Source: Actinocatenispora sera
Lineage (GTDB): Bacteria; Actinomycetota; Actinomycetes; Mycobacteriales; Micromonosporaceae
Assembly: GCF_018324685.1 (NCBI RefSeq)
Contig: NZ_AP023354.1
Coordinates: 2,356,001 to 2,420,000 of the forward strand
Direction of reading: 5' to 3'
DNA: 64,000 nt
The position numbers and the translations under genes are program-made. The notes below the pieces were generated by a model. It was given only the letters and a program-made list of their open reading frames with translations. It searched no databases and was not told the origin of the DNA. Positions 60,096 to 64,000 of this stretch are shown in pieces (position 1 is the first letter of the stretch; each line of letters opens with the position of its first letter).

Positions 60096-62054
60096 TCAGC
60101 CGGTCGGCAGGTAGCGGGTGAACCAGTCCAGCAGCCGGGTGTGCTGGTCCAGAATGGCCCGCTGTCCGCGCGTCACGTGCCCTTCGTTCGGGTAGCGCAC
60201 GTGTTCGACCGGGGTGCCCGACTCGGTCAGCGCGGTGGCGAACTCGGTCGACTGCACCGGCGGTACGCCGGTGTCGTCGGCGCCGGCGAACAGCAGCGTC
60301 GGGGTGCGTACCCGGTGGGCGAGCGACAGCGGGCTGCGGGTGAAGTGCGGGCCGCCCGGCATGTCCGGGGTGGCACCGAGGAACGCCACGTCGAACCAGC
60401 CGATCTCCGAGGCGAAGTGCTGCACGTACCAGTCGGTGACCGAGGACGCGGCGACCGCGGCGGCGAACCGGTCCGGGTGCGCACCGACCAGCCAGCAGGA
60501 CATGAACCCGCCGTAGCTGTGCCCGGTGACACCGATCCGGCCCGGCTCGGTGACCCCGCGGTCGATCATCGCGTCGATGCCGGCGAGCAGGTCGCCGGCA
60601 TCCGCTCCGCCCATGTCGCCGACGACCCGGTCGACGTACGTCCGGCCCCGTCCGGTGGAGCCGCGCGGGTTGACCGACAGCACCGCGTAGCCGTGCGCGA
60701 CGAGCAGCGGGATCAGCGGGTAGCCGAGCTGCCAGCGGTTCCGGAACGCGAGCACCGGACCGCCGTGCACGTGCAGGATCAGCGGATGCGGGCCGGACTC
60801 GTCGGGTCGGGCGAGGAAGCCGCCGATCCGCAGCCCGTCGGGGGCGATCCAGTCCACATAGGACAGTGTGCCGGCGCCGTCCCGGACCCGGTGGCCGCCG
60901 TCGTGCCCGGCGGCCAGCACGGTGCGCGGGCCACCGTCCTCGCCGAAGACGACCAGCTCGGGCGGCTGCGCGTAGCTGGACTGCACGGCGACGAACCGCC
61001 GCCCCGGTAGCGGCGCCAGCGCCGGCAGGAACTGGCCGATCGTGTCGGTGCCGGACCAGATCTCGTCGCTCGACCGCCGCCCGACGAACGGGGCGGTGGC
61101 GGCGACGGTCGGCGCCGCCGGCCGTGCCGGGACGTGCTCGACACCGGTTCCGGACACCACGCCGACAACCGTCTCGGGCTCGCGGATCCCGGTGTACCAC
61201 AACGCATCGCGCCAGCACAGGTCGGTGACGTCGACGCCGTGGGTGTCCACGTCGGACACCTGGCCGGTGGTCGGGTCGAGCAGCTTGGGTTGGCCGGCGA
61301 CCACGCCGCGGTCGGAGCACCAGGACTCGACGAACGCGACCGCGGAACCGTCCGGTGCGCCGGCGGGCAGTGCGACCTGCCGGTCCGACCGGTACCCGAC
61401 CTGCTGCCCGCCGGCCACCTCGATCAGCGTGAGCGTCGCGGTGTACCAGGAGTTCTCGGTGGGACGGTCGGAGACGACCGCGGCGATCCGGTCGGTCCCG
61501 CACCAGTCGGCCTCCCAGACCGCGCCGGTGACGGTCAGTCGCTGGACGGAACCGGTTGCGGTGTCCCAGATCCACAGCCCGCGCTCGCCCTCGTCGGCGC
61601 CGGTACCGGTGACCGCGGGCTCGTCGCCGCTGCCGGTACCGGGGGCCGGGCGCTGGACGCCGAGCAGCAGCCGGCGCGCGTCCGGCGCCCAGCGCAGGTA
61701 CTCGACCGTGCCGGGCACCGACGGTGCCGGGGTGTCGGCGCCGGTGTCCGGGTCGACCAGCCGGGCGGCGCCGGCGGTGGCCACCGCGAGGCGGGCACCA
61801 TCGGGTGACCACTGTGGACAGGCGTCGCCGCCGCTGCCGAGCCGGGTCGTCGCGCCGGTGTCGAGGTCGACCAGGTGCAGCACGGCGTCGGGCCGGTCTC
61901 GCCAGGCGGACCGGACCTCGCCGATGACGGCGGCCCGCCGGCCGTCCGGTGCGGCGTCCACCGCGAGCACCTGCCCCAGCCGGCCGAACGACGAGCCGTA
62001 CAGCGCGGTGAAGTGCTCCTCGACGGTGCGTCGTGAGGTGCTGTCGGTTCCCAC
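60096..62054 (-). CDS. S9-family prolyl oligopeptidase-type peptidase
   Basis: 652-residue serine peptidase. The N-terminal two thirds form a beta-propeller of WD40-like/TolB-type repeats (CPQWSPDGARLAVAT, YLRWAPDARRLLLGV). The C-terminal alpha/beta-hydrolase domain holds Ser513 in GHSYGGF, Asp593/594 in GADDTG and His626 in NEGHV, and the oxyanion HVHGGP. No signal peptide, so it acts in the cytoplasm on short peptides. GTG 62054 has AGGAG six bases upstream. It diverges from the seventh peptide-type binding protein, which may hint at peptide use but could be chance. Confidence 0.9.
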   Translation of the reverse strand: MGTDSTSRRTVEEHFTALYGSSFGRLGQVLAVDAAPDGRRAAVIGEVRSAWRDRPDAVLHLVDLDTGATTRLGSGGDACPQWSPDGARLAVATAGAARLVDPDTGADTPAPSVPGTVEYLRWAPDARRLLLGVQRPAPGTGSGDEPAVTGTGADEGERGLWIWDTATGSVQRLTVTGAVWEADWCGTDRIAAVVSDRPTENSWYTATLTLIEVAGGQQVGYRSDRQVALPAGAPDGSAVAFVESWCSDRGVVAGQPKLLDPTTGQVSDVDTHGVDVTDLCWRDALWYTGIREPETVVGVVSGTGVEHVPARPAAPTVAATAPFVGRRSSDEIWSGTDTIGQFLPALAPLPGRRFVAVQSSYAQPPELVVFGEDGGPRTVLAAGHDGGHRVRDGAGTLSYVDWIAPDGLRIGGFLARPDESGPHPLILHVHGGPVLAFRNRWQLGYPLIPLLVAHGYAVLSVNPRGSTGRGRTYVDRVVGDMGGADAGDLLAGIDAMIDRGVTEPGRIGVTGHSYGGFMSCWLVGAHPDRFAAAVAASSVTDWYVQHFASEIGWFDVAFLGATPDMPGGPHFTRSPLSLAHRVRTPTLLFAGADDTGVPPVQSTEFATALTESGTPVEHVRYPNEGHVTRGQRAILDQHTRLLDWFTRYLPTG

Positions 62055-62147
62055 TGTGTGCTCCTGTCCACGCCCGCTTTTCACGACCTGTCGGACAATG
62101 CTAGACAAGTTCCAGCGCCGAGGTTCGGCGGTGTGAGGCGGTGTGTG

Positions 62148-63893
62148 ATGGGACGACCTGCCCGGTGGGGTGTCGCGGTGCTGGCACTCGGTGTGACGGT
62201 GACGGCGCTCGCGGGGTGTTCGAAGAACACCGGCGAGCACGGCGGTACGACACCACGGCCGAAGATCTCCGGTGGGATCGCGACCGATCCGGCCGACTCG
62301 CGCGGTCCGGCGCCGGCGGTGGCGGGTGCGCGCAAGGGCGGCACCATCGACCTGCTGCAGGCCAGCGACTACGGCCACCTGGACCCGCAACGCACGTACT
62401 CGATCCGGGAGTTCGCGATCGAGCAGGAGTTCGCCCGGCCGCTCACCTCGTTCCGGCAGGGCCCGGCCGGCAAGATCACGCTGGTCGGTGATCTCGCGAC
62501 CACACCCGGTACCGACGTGCATCACGACTGCACGACGTGGCGGTTCACCCTCAAGAACGGCCTGAAGTACGCCGACGGCAGCACCATCACCGCCGCCGAC
62601 GTGGCGTACGGGGTGGCGCGGTCGTTCGCCTCGTTCGAGGCCGACGGCCCGCACTACATCCAGCAGTGGCTGGCCAACTCGCCGGACTACAACGCGAAGT
62701 ACCACGGGCCGTACGACGGGGGAGCGCCCGTGCCGCCCGGTGTCACCGTCTCCGGGCAGACGCTGACGTTCACGTTCGCCAAGCCGCACTGCGACCTGCC
62801 GTTCGCGGCGTCGATGGGTACCACGGTGCCGGTGCCGAAGGCCAAGGACACCAAGCAGAAGTACGACCTGGCGCCGTTCTCGTCCGGGCCGTACCGGATC
62901 GCCGGCTACGCCAAGGGCAGCAAGCTCACGCTGGTGCGCAACAGGTACTGGGATCCGGCCACCGACCCGATCCGGCATGCCTACCCGGACCGGCTCGTGG
63001 TCAAGATGGGCCTGACCGACGAGTTGCAGGCCAACCAGGAGATCGCCGACTCCGGCGACGCGCAGTACTCGATCTCGCAGAACAGCGTGCCGCAGCAGCT
63101 GCTGTCGAAGGTCACCGGCGACGTGGCGGCGCGCAGTACCAAGGGCCTCACCTCGTTCGTGCAGTACCTCGCGATCAACACCCAGCGGGTCAGGGATCTG
63201 CAGGTGCGCAAGGCGATGGAGTACGCGATCAACCGGGCCGGGCTGGTGCAGGTGGTCGGCGGTCCGCTGCGCGGCACGCCCACCACGACGATGCTGTCAC
63301 CCGCCACGATCGGCTACCACCAGTACGATGCGTACCCGGCCGGGCCGAACGGTGACCCGGCGAAGGCGCGGAAACTGTTGCACGGCAAGCATCCCAAGCT
63401 CGTGTACGGGTACGAGAACAACGCCGAGGGGCAGAAGCAGGCGACGGTGGTGAAGGCGGCGTTCGAGAAGGCGGGGTTCCGCATCTCGCTGTCGCCGATC
63501 GACGCGGCGACTTTCTACTCCAGCCAGCAGCGCCGGGACAACCCGTGGGACTTCTACCTGGCGAACTGGGCGGCGGACTGGCCGAGCGGTTCGACGGTGC
63601 TGCCGCCGCTGTTCGACGGCCGCGGGTTGCAGCCGCAGGGCAACTCCGACACCTCCTATCTCAACGATCCGGCGGTGAACAAGCAGATCGACCGGATCGG
63701 CGCGCTGCCGTTCGCGCAGGCCGCGCCGGAGTGGGGCAAGCTCGACCAGCAGATCGTGACCGACACCGCCGCGGCGGTTCCGGCGTACGACTCGAACTTC
63801 GTCGGTGTCAACGGATCCCGGGTCGGCGGCGTGGTCCTCTCCAAGGTGCTCGCCACCCCCGTCTTCACCGACGTCTACGTCAAGGGGTCATGA
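62148..63893 (+). CDS. Family-5 solute-binding lipoprotein, paralogue 7
   Basis: 581-residue lipoprotein, detached from the other six by 10 kb. Lipobox ALAGC, lipid Cys24, SKNTGEHGG, then ATDPADSRGPAPAVAGA. Conserved ITAADVAYGVARSF, GPHYIQQWL, FSSGPYRIAGYAKGSKLTLV and DWPSGSTVLPPLFDGR; cysteines C128/C215 are kept. ATG 62148 begins MGRPARWGVAVLALG; its SD is weak. It diverges from the S9 peptidase gene. The last bases TCATGA also contain the stop of a minus-strand frame running in from the right. Confidence 0.88.
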   Translation: MGRPARWGVAVLALGVTVTALAGCSKNTGEHGGTTPRPKISGGIATDPADSRGPAPAVAGARKGGTIDLLQASDYGHLDPQRTYSIREFAIEQEFARPLTSFRQGPAGKITLVGDLATTPGTDVHHDCTTWRFTLKNGLKYADGSTITAADVAYGVARSFASFEADGPHYIQQWLANSPDYNAKYHGPYDGGAPVPPGVTVSGQTLTFTFAKPHCDLPFAASMGTTVPVPKAKDTKQKYDLAPFSSGPYRIAGYAKGSKLTLVRNRYWDPATDPIRHAYPDRLVVKMGLTDELQANQEIADSGDAQYSISQNSVPQQLLSKVTGDVAARSTKGLTSFVQYLAINTQRVRDLQVRKAMEYAINRAGLVQVVGGPLRGTPTTTMLSPATIGYHQYDAYPAGPNGDPAKARKLLHGKHPKLVYGYENNAEGQKQATVVKAAFEKAGFRISLSPIDAATFYSSQQRRDNPWDFYLANWAADWPSGSTVLPPLFDGRGLQPQGNSDTSYLNDPAVNKQIDRIGALPFAQAAPEWGKLDQQIVTDTAAAVPAYDSNFVGVNGSRVGGVVLSKVLATPVFTDVYVKGS

Positions 63894-64000
63894 CGCGCCC
63901 GGCGGGTTGTCGATCACTCGCGGACTCGCGCCGAGGTTGCGCCCGAGCTTGCGGGTGTAGGTGGGGACCGAGTCGACCAGTGTGTCGATCACGGGAAAGG
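63888..64000 (-). CDS. Unidentified protein, C-terminal fragment (runs off window)
   Basis: The minus-strand frame entering from the right edge encodes FPVIDTLVDSVPTYTRKLGR and 16 more residues, then stops at 63888. Composition is plausible for a real protein end, but nothing is recognised. Its TGA and the TGA of the binding-protein gene abut in TCATGA, a tight convergent arrangement. Confidence 0.4.
   Translation of the reverse strand, partial: FPVIDTLVDSVPTYTRKLGRNLGASPRVIDNPPGAS

Overview
The window is about 70% GC chromosomal DNA with strong GC3 bias, GTG starts, Tat or lipobox signal peptides, a mycothiol gene (mshB), the fdxA-dapC-dapD lysine block, an SCO4848-type membrane protein, a conservon and an XRE/DUF397 pair. 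Together these point to an actinomycete, most likely of the Micromonosporaceae type. No phage, IS element, CRISPR array, rRNA or tRNA gene was seen.

Layout. 1-4.8 kb: galT (partial) and a DeoR regulator face a CUT1-type sugar ABC importer (lipoprotein plus two permeases, no ATPase). 5-9.4 kb: trpS, a 2H phosphoesterase, a TetR regulator facing the membrane protein it probably controls, a hairpin-rich gap with a near-perfect three-way-junction element, and an SCO4848-type protein. 9.5-16.8 kb: a complete nucleoside uptake and salvage operon (BMP lipoprotein, double ATPase, two permeases, cytidine deaminase, pyrimidine phosphorylase), with adenosine deaminase nearby at 19 kb. 16.9-22.4 kb: an HTH/Clp-N regulator with palindromic operators, a cupin, a DUF4272-like protein, add, an EEP phosphohydrolase, a DUF1269 protein and a 30-residue membrane peptide. 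22.5-25.6 kb: an aldehyde dehydrogenase and a cytochrome P450. 25.7-34.9 kb, minus strand: two branched-chain-amino-acid-type ABC systems, only one with ATPases, separated by a terminator and a frameshifted uridine kinase.

35.3-40.4 kb: a conservon (giant sensor kinase, roadblock, DUF742, Ras-like GTPase) whose GTPase carries a one-base frameshift. 40.7-52.0 kb: six tandem paralogous family-5 solute-binding lipoproteins with no permease or ATPase; a seventh copy lies at 62.1-63.9 kb. 52-53.7 kb: a small protein, an XRE/DUF5753 regulator and a DUF397 protein. 53.9-55.9 kb: mshB and two membrane proteins. 56.3-62.1 kb: a GNAT acetyltransferase, fdxA, dapC, dapD and an S9 peptidase.

Common theme: transport parts dominate and many are incomplete sets (CUT1 without ATPase, LivHM plus binding protein without ATPases, seven peptide-type binding proteins without membrane parts, an ABC-2-like protein without ATPase). 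They presumably share components encoded elsewhere. A short dispersed repeat (core TTGATCAAGGG) forms hairpins in two intergenic regions and has become part of the aldehyde dehydrogenase reading frame.
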